From contig JAOZNZ010000003.1 in assembly GCA_029933535.1 (NCBI GenBank), positions 1-29,988 on the forward strand: a DNA stretch of 29,988 nt, read 5' to 3'. Below are positions 16,431 through 24,081 of the stretch, one piece after another (position 1 is the first letter of the stretch; each line of letters opens with the position of its first letter). Made by a program: the position numbers and the translations under genes. This stretch comes from a bacterium (GTDB lineage: Bacteria; Auribacterota; UBA3054; B51-G9). The notes beneath the pieces were generated by a model. That model was not told where the DNA came from. It did not search any database and was given only the letters and a program-made list of their open reading frames with translations.

Positions 16431-16487
16431 ATGCGGGAATGGGAAATATGGGAATCATATCTTCCAACCTTCCAACTTTCCAACCTT
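16431..16487. repeat. GGGAATG and CCAACCTT repeats at the end of the homocysteine methyltransferase gene
   Basis: GCGGGAATGGGAAATATGGGAA (16434-16454 region), then CTTCCAACCTTCCAACTTTC and CAACCTTA (16461-16488). The last repeat touches the gene's TAA stop on the minus strand. Confidence 0.75.
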
Positions 16488-17373
16488 ATTTCAAGTTACA
16501 AGCTTTTGAAATCTCTTGAATGTGTTCCGGTGTTGTTCCGCAACAACCGCCAATCATATTTGCGCCAGCATTTATAAGTTCGGGAATTTTTACCGCCATT
16601 TCTTCCGGAGTGGCAGGAAAAACAGTTTCGCCGTTAATAAGTTGTGGAACCCCTGCGTTAGGACGAGCCCAGATAGGTTTATCGGTAAATTTGCGTAATT
16701 CTTTTACAACTTCAATCATATTTTCAATTCCATTACCACAATTTGTGCCGATAATATCAGCTCCGGCAGCGTCAAAATGTGTTGCAGCCTGTTCCGGAGT
16801 AACGCCCATCATTGTAGCGTATCCATTAAGGCCTTTGTCAAAAGTAATAGAGACAGCAACCGGCAAATCAGGAGCGACAGATTTTGCTGCACGTAACGCG
16901 CAGGAAGCTTCTTCTATATCGGTCATAGTTTCGATAATAATACCATCGGCTCCGCCATTTTCAAGTGCGAGAATTTGTTCAGCGAAAGCTTTTTCCATTT
17001 CCTCTTTAGAAATGAGGCCGAGGGGCTGAAGAAATTCGCCTGTAGGGCCAACAGACGCGAAGACGTATGTATTATTATCCACGGCATTTTTAGAAATTTC
17101 GGCGCCTTTTTTATTAATTTCAGCAATTTTATCTCCAAGACCGGATTTTTCAAGTTTAAATTTATTACCGCCAAAAGTATTTGTAATAACTATTATTGCA
17201 CCGTTGTCAGCATAAGATTTTGGTATTTCCGCGACTTTATCAGGGAAATCAAGGTTCCATTTTTCCGGAGTTTCACCCGGAGGAAGGCCGCGTCTTGAAA
17301 GTTCGGTACCCCAGGCACCATCGAGAGGAATAACGGGATAAATTTCGAACAATTTTTCTAATAATCTATTCAT
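16486..17373 (-). CDS. Homocysteine S-methyltransferase family protein
   Basis: Zinc-dependent methyltransferase domain that makes methionine from homocysteine, or acts as the stand-alone equivalent of the MetH N-terminal module (BmhT, Mmu or betaine-type donors cannot be told apart). 295 residues. Seen: PLDGAWGTELSRRG (16-29); NTFGGN (65-70); and the zinc ligands C212 (GTNCGNG) and C277-C278 (GGCCGTTPEHI). Shape and motifs are closest to the MetH N-terminal half rather than YagD/MmuM, but no cobalamin domains follow. The ATG at 17373 has only a weak upstream purine patch. It diverges from ptsI. Confidence 0.88.
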   Translation of the reverse strand: MNRLLEKLFEIYPVIPLDGAWGTELSRRGLPPGETPEKWNLDFPDKVAEIPKSYADNGAIIVITNTFGGNKFKLEKSGLGDKIAEINKKGAEISKNAVDNNTYVFASVGPTGEFLQPLGLISKEEMEKAFAEQILALENGGADGIIIETMTDIEEASCALRAAKSVAPDLPVAVSITFDKGLNGYATMMGVTPEQAATHFDAAGADIIGTNCGNGIENMIEVVKELRKFTDKPIWARPNAGVPQLINGETVFPATPEEMAVKIPELINAGANMIGGCCGTTPEHIQEISKACNLK

Positions 17374-17452
17374 TTTAATTTCTTTTAATGGTTAAAAATT
17401 TATTAAGCATTAAGTGTATCAAAAAAGGGACAAAGAGTCAAAAAGGTTTATA

Positions 17453-17481
17453 TTGCAAAAAAAAACGGTTTTTGGTATAAT
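17453..17481 (+). promoter_or_regulatory. Promoter of ptsI
   Basis: TTGCAA (17453-17458), 17-bp spacer, TATAAT (17476-17481) with an extended TGG just before it. The predicted leader is about 78 bases. No cre-like or other operator recognised. Confidence 0.65.
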
Positions 17482-17565
17482 ATCAAACAATTAAAGTTAA
17501 GTTAAATGAGTTGATTTTTCCTTGGATTACAACAATTTATTTATTACTCACATTTTATAACTAAC

Positions 17566-19386
17566 GTGCAAAAAGAACTACAAATAACAGCTATAAGAAC
17601 ATCTGAAGGCATTGTAATTGGCAAAGCTTATATTTTTAGCCAGATTACAGAAGAGTGCCTTGGTATTTCCGGAATCAGAATATCAGAAGAGCAAACTGAT
17701 AGTGAAATTAAACGCTTAGAAGACGCTTTAAAGAAAACCCGTGACGAAATTGAATCTGTAAGGAATGAAGTAGCAAAAAAAGCCGGACTCAAGCATGCTC
17801 AGATATTTGACGCTCACCTGCTCATTCTTGAAGATCAGGTTTTTATCAATCAGATTAAAAAGTTAATTACTAAAAAGCATTATAATGTTAAGGATGCTTT
17901 TTGCACAATTGCAAAAGAATATTTAAAATCTTTTGAAGGAATAACCGATAAATATTTCCGCGAGAGAACAGCTGATATTAAAGATGTTTTTCGTCGTGTA
18001 ATCCATAATTTGACGGGTTATACAAAAATATCTCTCGCAGGTCTTAAAGAAGATGTTATTGTTATTGCTCACGATCTTTCTCCATCGGAAACTGCGACTA
18101 TGCACAAAGAACGTGTAATAGGATTGGTTACCGAAATTGGTGGCCCGACTTCTCATACCGCAATTATGGCGCGTGCAATGGAGATTCCGGCTGTTACCGG
18201 TGCGGATAAAATCACAGAAATTATTCATGAAGGGGATTTATTAATCGTTGACGGTTCAGCAGGAATAATAATAATTAATCCTTCTGAAAAACAGATTGAC
18301 CAATATAAACATAAACAACAAATCGCTCTTGAAAGAAAAGCACGCCTGTTTATAATAAAAGACGAGCCTGCGATAACTGCTGACAATCACAGGGTTTCTC
18401 TTCTCGCAAATATTGAAATTCCTGAAGAAGCGAAACATGCTATGAATCAGGGAGCTGAAGGTATAGGTTTATACAGAACAGAATTTTTCTTTATGAATCG
18501 AAACGATCTTCCAAGCGAGGACGAGCAGTATGAAGCTTATGCCCATGTTGCCCGTGTTTGCGGTAAGAAGCCTGTGGTTATCCGTACGCTTGACCTTGGC
18601 GGGGATAAATTTGCGTCTGCGTTGAATATTCCTAAAGAAATGAATCCTTTTATGGGTTGGCGTGCAATAAGGATGTGTCTTGAAAGAACAGATATTTTTA
18701 AAGCTCAATTACGCGCAATTCTTCGCGCAAGCGAAACAGGAAATGTTAAAATTATGTTTCCGATGATTGCTACTGTTCAGGAAGTCCGCTCAGCAAAAAA
18801 AATTATCGAAGAAGCTAAAAATGAGCTTAGAAACGAAGGAAAATCTTTTGATGAAAATATTCAAATAGGGGTGATGATCGAAATTCCTTCCGCGGCGATC
18901 ATTGCAGATATTCTCGCGGAAGAAACGGATTTCTTTTCTATCGGCACTAATGATTTAATTCAATATTGTCTGGCAGTAGACCGTGTAAATGAAAAGACCG
19001 CGCATATGTATGACCCGTTAAATATAGCGATAATCCGTATGATAAAAGTTGTAATTGACGCGGCACATAATGTTTCTTACATAAATGAAGATTGTAGAAA
19101 AAATGAAGTTTGTCCGTTTACATGGAACACCAACCGCAAACCAATAAAAGTTTGTGTTTGCGGCGAAATAGCATCAGAACCACTTCTTGCGTATCTTTTA
19201 CTCGGGCTTGGCATAGACGAATTAAGCACAGCAGCGATATCGATACCTCAAAACAAGCAACTTTTACGAGCGTCTTCTTATCAATCGGCAGTAAAAACAG
19301 CTGTTGAAGCGCTAAAAATGTACAACTCAGATGATGTAAAAGAATTACTTATCAAACAAATTCTTGATTTGAATCTTGAGAAATAA
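17566..19386 (+). CDS. ptsI: Phosphoenolpyruvate-protein phosphotransferase (PTS enzyme I)
   Basis: Takes phosphate from PEP and passes it to HPr. 606 residues, slightly long. Seen: an N-terminal HPr-binding helical region; active H197 in GGPTSHTAIMARAMEIPAV; RTEFFFM (304-310); GGDK (345-348); NPFMGWRAIR (360-369); EIPSA (439-443); FFSIGTNDLIQY (456-467); and the catalytic cysteine C532 (VCGE). Odd: about 20 extra residues with two cysteines (NEDC...NEVC, about 503-525) sit just before the C532 strand. Start GTG 17566 fits the family N-terminus but lacks a ribosome site. No HPr, HPrK or EII gene is near, so a sugar-uptake or a purely regulatory PTS role cannot be decided. Confidence 0.93.
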   Translation: MQKELQITAIRTSEGIVIGKAYIFSQITEECLGISGIRISEEQTDSEIKRLEDALKKTRDEIESVRNEVAKKAGLKHAQIFDAHLLILEDQVFINQIKKLITKKHYNVKDAFCTIAKEYLKSFEGITDKYFRERTADIKDVFRRVIHNLTGYTKISLAGLKEDVIVIAHDLSPSETATMHKERVIGLVTEIGGPTSHTAIMARAMEIPAVTGADKITEIIHEGDLLIVDGSAGIIIINPSEKQIDQYKHKQQIALERKARLFIIKDEPAITADNHRVSLLANIEIPEEAKHAMNQGAEGIGLYRTEFFFMNRNDLPSEDEQYEAYAHVARVCGKKPVVIRTLDLGGDKFASALNIPKEMNPFMGWRAIRMCLERTDIFKAQLRAILRASETGNVKIMFPMIATVQEVRSAKKIIEEAKNELRNEGKSFDENIQIGVMIEIPSAAIIADILAEETDFFSIGTNDLIQYCLAVDRVNEKTAHMYDPLNIAIIRMIKVVIDAAHNVSYINEDCRKNEVCPFTWNTNRKPIKVCVCGEIASEPLLAYLLLGLGIDELSTAAISIPQNKQLLRASSYQSAVKTAVEALKMYNSDDVKELLIKQILDLNLEK

Positions 19387-19398
19387 CAGCGATAATAA

Positions 19399-19487
19399 TG
19401 AATTAATGGATTAGTGGATTAATGGATTGATGTTCTCAACCTTCCAACCTTCCAACCTTCCAACCTTCCAACCTTTTAACCTTCTAA
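19399..19487. repeat. GGATTAATGG and CCAACCTT tandem repeats before leuS
   Basis: About four units of ATGGATTAGTGGATTA type (19399-19432), then five to six copies of CCAACCTT (19439-19478). The second run is open in the leuS frame, so a naive gene caller would extend LeuS through it. Confidence 0.85.
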
Positions 19488-19495
19488 CAATCATA

Positions 19496-21970
19496 ATGGA
19501 ATCTAAGTACAATCACCTAGAAATAGAACCTAAATGGCAACAAAAATGGCTCGATAAAAATGCCTTTGCTGCTGAAGATAATAATAAAACAAAAAAACCG
19601 GTCTATGTTCTCGATATGTTCCCTTATCCGTCTGGCGCAGGGCTACATGTCGGTCACCCGGAAGGTTACACCGCAACTGACATTTTTTGTCGATATCTCA
19701 GAATGGCGGATTTTAATGTCCTTCATCCTATGGGATGGGATGCGTTTGGCCTGCCTGCGGAGAATTATGCAATAGAGACGGGAACTCAACCAAGAGTTTC
19801 CACTGATAAAAACATTGCGCGTTTTAAAGAGCAAATTCAATCCCTTGGTTTCTCTTACGACTGGGACAGAGAAATTGATACAACTGACCCGGAATATTTT
19901 AAATGGACACAATGGATTTTTCTTCAGCTTTTCAAAAAAAACCTTGCTTATGAAGCTGAAATCCCGGTTAACTGGTGCCCGAAATTGAAAACTGTTCTCG
20001 CTAACGAAGAAGTTATTAACGGAAAGTCCGAACGTGGCGGTCATCCGGTTATTAAAAAACCTATGCGGCAGTGGATGCTTAAAATTACAGCTTATGCTGA
20101 AGAGTTACTTAATGATTTAGAACTTGTTGATTGGTCAGAACCAATTAAATTAATGCAGAGAAATTGGATTGGAAAATCCATCGGCGCGGATGTTGATTTT
20201 AGTATTCAGGTGTCAGGTGTCAGGTGTCAGAAGACAGAGGTCGGAGAACAGAGTTCAGAGTTCAGAGTTCAGGAAAAAGATACGGACCACGATCTTAATA
20301 TTCAAGTTTATACAACACGTCCTGATACACTTTTCGGTGCAACGTACATGGTTCTTTCTCCGGAACATCCTCTTGTTGATAAAATTACAACAGAAGAGCA
20401 GAAAGCAGCTGTAAAAAAATATCAGGAAACCGCATCTCACAAATCAGATCTTGAACGCACGGATCTTGCAAAAGACAAAACCGGTGTTTTTACCGGTGCT
20501 TATGCTATAAATCCGGCTAATCAAAAAGAAATTCCTGTGTGGATTTCCGATTACGTTTTAATGAGTTACGGTACCGGTGCGATAATGTCGGTTCCCGGCC
20601 ATGATCAACGCGACTATGAGTTTGCTAAAAAGTTTAATTTACCGATTATCCAGGTTATTTCCGGTGGGAATATTGAAAAAGAAGCACATGAAGGAGATGG
20701 AGAGCTGATAAATTCAGATTTTCTCAACGGCCTTTACGTTAAAGATTCTAAAAAGAAAATGACAGAATGGCTTGAAGAAAAAAATCTCGGAAAATATACC
20801 GTAAATTATAAACTTCACGATTGGGTTTTCTCGCGACAACGTTATTGGGGTGAACCTATTCCAATTATCCATTGCGAAAAATGCGGGCTTGTTCCCGTTC
20901 CGGAAGATCAGCTCCCCGTTACTTTGCCCGAAGTCGAAAAATACGAACCTACAGGAACAGGAGAATCTCCGCTTGCTAATATTGATGAATGGGTAAACAC
21001 AACCTGTCCGGAATGCGGTGGCGTGGCTAAACGCGAAACCAATACTATGCCTCAATGGGCCGGCTCAAGCTGGTATTATCTTCGCTATGCCGATCCGCAT
21101 AACAACAAAAGATTAATTAATCCTGAAAAAGAAAAATACTGGTTACCTGTTGATGTTTATGTTGGCGGCGCTGAGCACGCGGTATTGCATCTTTTGTATG
21201 CGAGATTCTGGCATAAAGTCCTCTATGATATTGGTGCTGTTTCTTCAAAAGAACCTTTCATAAAATTGCATAACCAGGGAATGATTCTCGGCGAAGACGG
21301 CGAAAAAATGAGTAAATCCCGCGGGAATGTTATCAACCCCGATGATGTTGTTAAAGAATACGGCGCGGATTCGCTCCGTCTTTACGAAATGTTCCTGGGA
21401 CCGCTTGAACAGCAGAAACCCTGGAATACGCACGGTGTTGAAGGCGTTTACAGGTTTTTACAAAAAGTATGGCGGCTGACTCAACATGAACTTGCTGAAA
21501 AACAGGATGCAGATTTAGAAAAAGCACGTCATAAAATGATAAAAAAAGTTACCGAAGATATTAAAAATTTTCGATTTAATACCGCTATCAGCGCAATGAT
21601 GATTTTCACAAATGAAGCGCAAAGTAAAAGCGCGACTCGCGAAGATATTGAAGCATTATTGAAATGTCTTTCTCCTTTCGCGCCGCATTTAGCCGAAGAA
21701 ATCTGGCAGAAATTTGGACATGAGGACTTAATTTGTTCAACAAAATGGCCAGCTTACGATGAATCAAAAACTATTGATAAAACAATTCAAATTGTTATTC
21801 AGGTCAATGGAAAACTACGCTCGAAATTAGTTTCTGAACTCAACGCGGACAAAAACGGTCTTCTTAAAATGGCGAAAGAGGATGAACACGTCCAAAAATG
21901 GCTTGAAGGAAAAACAATTATCAAAGAAATTTTTGTACCGAATAGATTAATAAATTTTGTCGTGAAGTAA
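19496..21970 (+). CDS. leuS: Leucyl-tRNA synthetase
   Basis: Charges tRNA-Leu with leucine and edits mischarged products. I place the start at ATG 19496 (824 residues, MESKYNHLEIEPKWQ). The upstream in-frame ATGs at 19427/19430 would add a repeat-encoded tail. Seen: HIGH-type PYPSGAGLHVGH (HVGH 51-54); the editing (CP1) domain from about 228 with TTRPDTLFG and YGTGAIMSVPGHDQRDYEFA; the zinc cysteines C460-x2-C463 and C504-x2-C507; KMSKS at 604-608; and the C-terminal domain ending IFVPNRLINFVVK. Odd: residues about 238-259 (Q-V-S-G-V-R-C...F-R-V-Q) are coded by tandem repeats (20207-20273) and interrupt the first strands of the editing domain. No ribosome site is visible. Confidence 0.97.
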   Translation: MESKYNHLEIEPKWQQKWLDKNAFAAEDNNKTKKPVYVLDMFPYPSGAGLHVGHPEGYTATDIFCRYLRMADFNVLHPMGWDAFGLPAENYAIETGTQPRVSTDKNIARFKEQIQSLGFSYDWDREIDTTDPEYFKWTQWIFLQLFKKNLAYEAEIPVNWCPKLKTVLANEEVINGKSERGGHPVIKKPMRQWMLKITAYAEELLNDLELVDWSEPIKLMQRNWIGKSIGADVDFSIQVSGVRCQKTEVGEQSSEFRVQEKDTDHDLNIQVYTTRPDTLFGATYMVLSPEHPLVDKITTEEQKAAVKKYQETASHKSDLERTDLAKDKTGVFTGAYAINPANQKEIPVWISDYVLMSYGTGAIMSVPGHDQRDYEFAKKFNLPIIQVISGGNIEKEAHEGDGELINSDFLNGLYVKDSKKKMTEWLEEKNLGKYTVNYKLHDWVFSRQRYWGEPIPIIHCEKCGLVPVPEDQLPVTLPEVEKYEPTGTGESPLANIDEWVNTTCPECGGVAKRETNTMPQWAGSSWYYLRYADPHNNKRLINPEKEKYWLPVDVYVGGAEHAVLHLLYARFWHKVLYDIGAVSSKEPFIKLHNQGMILGEDGEKMSKSRGNVINPDDVVKEYGADSLRLYEMFLGPLEQQKPWNTHGVEGVYRFLQKVWRLTQHELAEKQDADLEKARHKMIKKVTEDIKNFRFNTAISAMMIFTNEAQSKSATREDIEALLKCLSPFAPHLAEEIWQKFGHEDLICSTKWPAYDESKTIDKTIQIVIQVNGKLRSKLVSELNADKNGLLKMAKEDEHVQKWLEGKTIIKEIFVPNRLINFVVK
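20207..20273. repeat. In-frame tandem repeat insertion within leuS
   Basis: GGTGTCA three times (20209-20229) followed by a run ending in three AGAGTTC units (20250-20270). The first unit type is the same as in the sat-mtaB gap (1284-1300). It adds about 22 codons with no stop. Confidence 0.9.
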
Positions 21971-21980
21971 AATTCATTAA

Positions 21981-22052
21981 CCACATAAGGAACATAAGGA
22001 ACATAAGAAAATATAAATATTTATTTTAAAAACCGTAAAAACCGTAAAAACA
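21981..22052. repeat. Tandem repeats after leuS
   Basis: ACATAAGGA-type units (about 21984-22010) and AAACCGTAA twice (about 22029-22048), filling the gap to the next gene. Confidence 0.7.
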
Positions 22053-22058
22053 AAAATT

Positions 22059-22379
22059 ATGAATGAAAAATATTTCCCATTTATTTTTTTTACGGTAATG
22101 ATATTAATGTTTGTTAATTTTTATCATCGTTTCTTAAAATTAAGAAATTTACTAAGAAAACACCACAAACCAGTATCAAATATTTTATGGGGTTTGGGGT
22201 TAGCCAGGGATATAAAACAAGCGAAACTGTTAATCAAAGAACTTGAAGATTCACAAGAAATTAAAGAAGTTAAAACAGCATTAATACAAACTAACATAGC
22301 TTATTTAATGATTTTTGTAATATTTTTTACTTTAGGTGCACTGCTTTTAATGTCTCCAAATATAAAATTTTCTTTTTGA
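22059..22379 (+). CDS. Small two-helix membrane protein, unknown
   Basis: 106 residues with hydrophobic segments at about 7-21 and 83-99, separated by a basic, helical middle (LKLRNLLRKHHK, then DIKQAKLLIKELEDSQEIKEVKTAL). It could form a hairpin with a cytoplasmic coiled middle. No motif recognised. No ribosome site; the preceding bases are the AAACCGTAA repeat. Codon use looks like its neighbours. Not in an evident operon; vapBC behind it has its own promoter. It may be a real gene given the well-formed membrane segments, but there is no family support. Confidence 0.6.
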   Translation: MNEKYFPFIFFTVMILMFVNFYHRFLKLRNLLRKHHKPVSNILWGLGLARDIKQAKLLIKELEDSQEIKEVKTALIQTNIAYLMIFVIFFTLGALLLMSPNIKFSF

Positions 22380-22401
22380 ACCACAACTTCAAATATCAGA
22401 T

Positions 22402-22449
22402 TTGACTTTATGCATAAAAAATGTTATTATTATGTATAGCTAATACATA
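22402..22449 (+). promoter_or_regulatory. vapBC promoter and operator
   Basis: TTGACT (22402-22407), 17-bp spacer, TATTAT (22425-22430) with an extended TGT before it. Directly after is the perfect inverted repeat TATGTAT-AGCTA-ATACATA (22431-22449), covering the expected transcription start: a classical site for autorepression by the VapBC complex. Confidence 0.75.
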
Positions 22450-22463
22450 AAAGGAAGCATATT

Positions 22464-22664
22464 ATGAGAACAACAATCGATTTAGATGATGCAATTATTA
22501 AAGCCGCTATGAAAGTTACCGGCGCTAAAACAAAAAAAGAAGTCGTTCACCTGGCGCTTGATGAACTGGTACGTAAACAGCGTCAGGAAAATATGACAAA
22601 ATTACGGGGAACATTTCCCGATATGTTGACGGTATCTAATCTTCAAAAACTTCGCGCACAATAA
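22464..22664 (+). CDS. vapB: VapB-type antitoxin (type II toxin-antitoxin)
   Basis: 66 residues. Seen: an N-terminal ribbon-helix-helix of the VapB/DUF2191 type, MRTTIDLDDAIIKAAMKVTGAKTKKEVVHLALDELV shape, which binds the operator; and a C-terminal tail (RGTFPDML...LQKLRAQ) that would wrap around the toxin. Ribosome site AGGAAG nine bases upstream. The stop overlaps the toxin start by one base. Operator palindrome upstream. Confident family call. Confidence 0.88.
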   Translation: MRTTIDLDDAIIKAAMKVTGAKTKKEVVHLALDELVRKQRQENMTKLRGTFPDMLTVSNLQKLRAQ

Positions 22665-23041
22665 TGATTACTCTCATTGACACCTCTGCGTGGATAGAAT
22701 ATCTGCGACCTCATGGCAACAGTGCCGTTGCTGATACTGTTGAGGAAGTTTTACTAACAGGCAACGCCGGTTTATGTCCGTTAATTGAATTAGAGCTTCG
22801 TGTAGGTTCGCGCAGCAAAACTGAAGACAAGCAACTTTCAGAATTATTTAATTCTTTAATCCAATTACCGATGTCTGATAAAGTGTGGAATTATGCTTAT
22901 CATTTATCTACTACACTGAGAAGAAACGGACATACTATTCCGGCAACCGATATTGCAATTTATTCTTGTGCGAAAGTTAATAACGCAAAATTACTTGCAA
23001 ACGACAAACATTATTTGTTGATAGCAAATAACATAAAATAA
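22664..23041 (+). CDS. vapC: VapC-type PIN-domain toxin
   Basis: 125 residues; PIN nuclease that typically cuts tRNA or rRNA when free of its antitoxin. The four acidic positions of the PIN site are visible: D6 (LIDTSAW), E42/E44 (IELEL), D96 (ATDIAIY) and D114 (ANDKHY). Paired with the antitoxin by a one-base overlap. All catalytic residues are intact, so it is probably active. Target unknown. Confidence 0.9.
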   Translation: MITLIDTSAWIEYLRPHGNSAVADTVEEVLLTGNAGLCPLIELELRVGSRSKTEDKQLSELFNSLIQLPMSDKVWNYAYHLSTTLRRNGHTIPATDIAIYSCAKVNNAKLLANDKHYLLIANNIK

Positions 23042-23056
23042 GAGTACGTGCTTTGG

Positions 23057-23144
23057 AATCCATTTAATCCAAAATAAAACATCCCGCCCTATCGGGCACC
23101 CCTCTCAAGAGGGGATTTAATCCAATAATCCAATAATCCCTCTT
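23057..23144. repeat. Hairpins and AATCC repeats before rph
   Basis: GCCC-TATC-GGGC (23086-23097) and CCCCTCT-CA-AGAGGGG (23099-23114), then tandem AATCCAATAATCC (23117-23139) ending nine bases before the rph start. Confidence 0.75.
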
Positions 23145-23147
23145 CAA

Positions 23148-23918
23148 ATGACACAAATAAAAAATTTAAAAGATCTTGAAATTGATATTGCAAGAAATGA
23201 CGGTAGAAAAGAAGACCAGCTTCGCGAAATTAAAATTACTCCAAACTATATCAAAAACGCGACAGGAAGCGTTTTGATTGAAGCCGGAAACACTCGCGTT
23301 GTGTGCGTTGCATCAATCGAAAACAAAATCCCGAGATGGATGATGCAGCAAGGCATCAGAAAACAAGGATGGATTACCGCTGAATATAATATGCTGCCAT
23401 ATGCAGGCGGGCAAAGAAAAATGCGTGAATCAACTATGGGGAAAGTTTCCGGCAGAACTCAGGAAATTCAACGACTCATCGGTAGATCTTTTCGCGCGGT
23501 AGTTGATTTGAAAGCTCTTGGCGAGCGGACAATTTGGATTGACTGCGATGTTCTTGAAGCTGATGGAGGAACAAGAACGGCATCAATCACCGGAGCTTAT
23601 GTTGCGCTATCATTGGCGATAAAAAAGTTACAGAAAAAAAATATTATTAAAGGTAATCCACTTAAGCAGCAAGTTGCAGCTATTTCTGTTGGGATTGTTG
23701 ATGGAAAAGCTCTATTGGATTTGGATTATAGTGAAGATTTTGCCGCGGAAGTTGATTTTAACGTCGTTATGACCGATTCCGGCGAATTTATTGAAGTGCA
23801 GGGTACAGCTGAAGAAAAACCTTTTACCGGCGATCAACTTTCACAGATGCTTAAATTAGCTGAGAAAGGCTGTAAAGAAATTTTTGAATTGCAGAAATCC
23901 GTGATCTGTAATCCGTAA
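23148..23918 (+). CDS. rph: Ribonuclease PH
   Basis: Phosphate-dependent 3'-to-5' exoribonuclease that trims tRNA 3' ends. 256 residues. Seen: the N-terminal RNDGR followed by the GSVLIEAGNTRVVCVAS strand; the GWITAEYNMLPYA and RTQEIQRLIGRSFRAVVDL motifs; DCDVLEADGGTRTASITGA; and EVQGTAEEKPFTGDQLSQML: complete family signature. The last residues (SVICNP) and the TAA stop are written by an ATCCGTAATCCGTGG-type repeat (23896-23930), replacing whatever the native end was. No ribosome site before ATG 23148. Usual partner rdgB is not adjacent. Confidence 0.95.
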   Translation: MTQIKNLKDLEIDIARNDGRKEDQLREIKITPNYIKNATGSVLIEAGNTRVVCVASIENKIPRWMMQQGIRKQGWITAEYNMLPYAGGQRKMRESTMGKVSGRTQEIQRLIGRSFRAVVDLKALGERTIWIDCDVLEADGGTRTASITGAYVALSLAIKKLQKKNIIKGNPLKQQVAAISVGIVDGKALLDLDYSEDFAAEVDFNVVMTDSGEFIEVQGTAEEKPFTGDQLSQMLKLAEKGCKEIFELQKSVICNP

Positions 23919-23930
23919 TCCGTGGTCCGA
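23896..23930. repeat. ATCCGTG repeat forming the end of rph
   Basis: Four ATCCGTGATCTGTAATCCG-like units, starting in the last seven codons of rph. Same family as at 8064-8092. Confidence 0.85.
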
Positions 23931-23991
23931 TTAACAATTAACGAATAACTAATAAAGAACAACTTTAATTGACCCAACAAACGAAAAACGA

Positions 23992-24052
23992 TTGACAAAA
24001 GTGACTGAATTTAATATAATATAGTCATTTAACTGACCGAATTAAATATAAT
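23992..24052 (+). promoter_or_regulatory. Perfect consensus promoter and repeats before the AAA ATPase
   Basis: TTGACA (23992-23997), 17-bp spacer, TATAAT (24015-24020): exact consensus. ACTGAATTTAATATAAT (24004-24020) is echoed by the direct repeat 24032-24052 (ACTGACCGAATTAAATATAA plus T), and TGACT/AGTCA (24002-24006, 24022-24026) flank the -10. Repeats overlapping such a strong promoter suggest a repressor site. Confidence 0.7.
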
Positions 24053-24081
24053 TAAGTTTTTTATTAATTGATTTTAGCATA

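Noticed and set aside
16520..17029. 169-residue ORF on the plus strand
   Set aside because: Lies wholly antisense to the well-supported homocysteine methyltransferase; composition is that of a complement frame.
19399..19487. CRISPR-like array
   Set aside because: Units of 7-10 bp in direct tandem without unique spacers, no cas genes.
19427..19495. N-terminal extension of LeuS through the CCAACCTT repeat
   Set aside because: The added 23 residues are pure repeat translation (TFQPSNLPTFQP); LeuS homology begins after ATG 19496.
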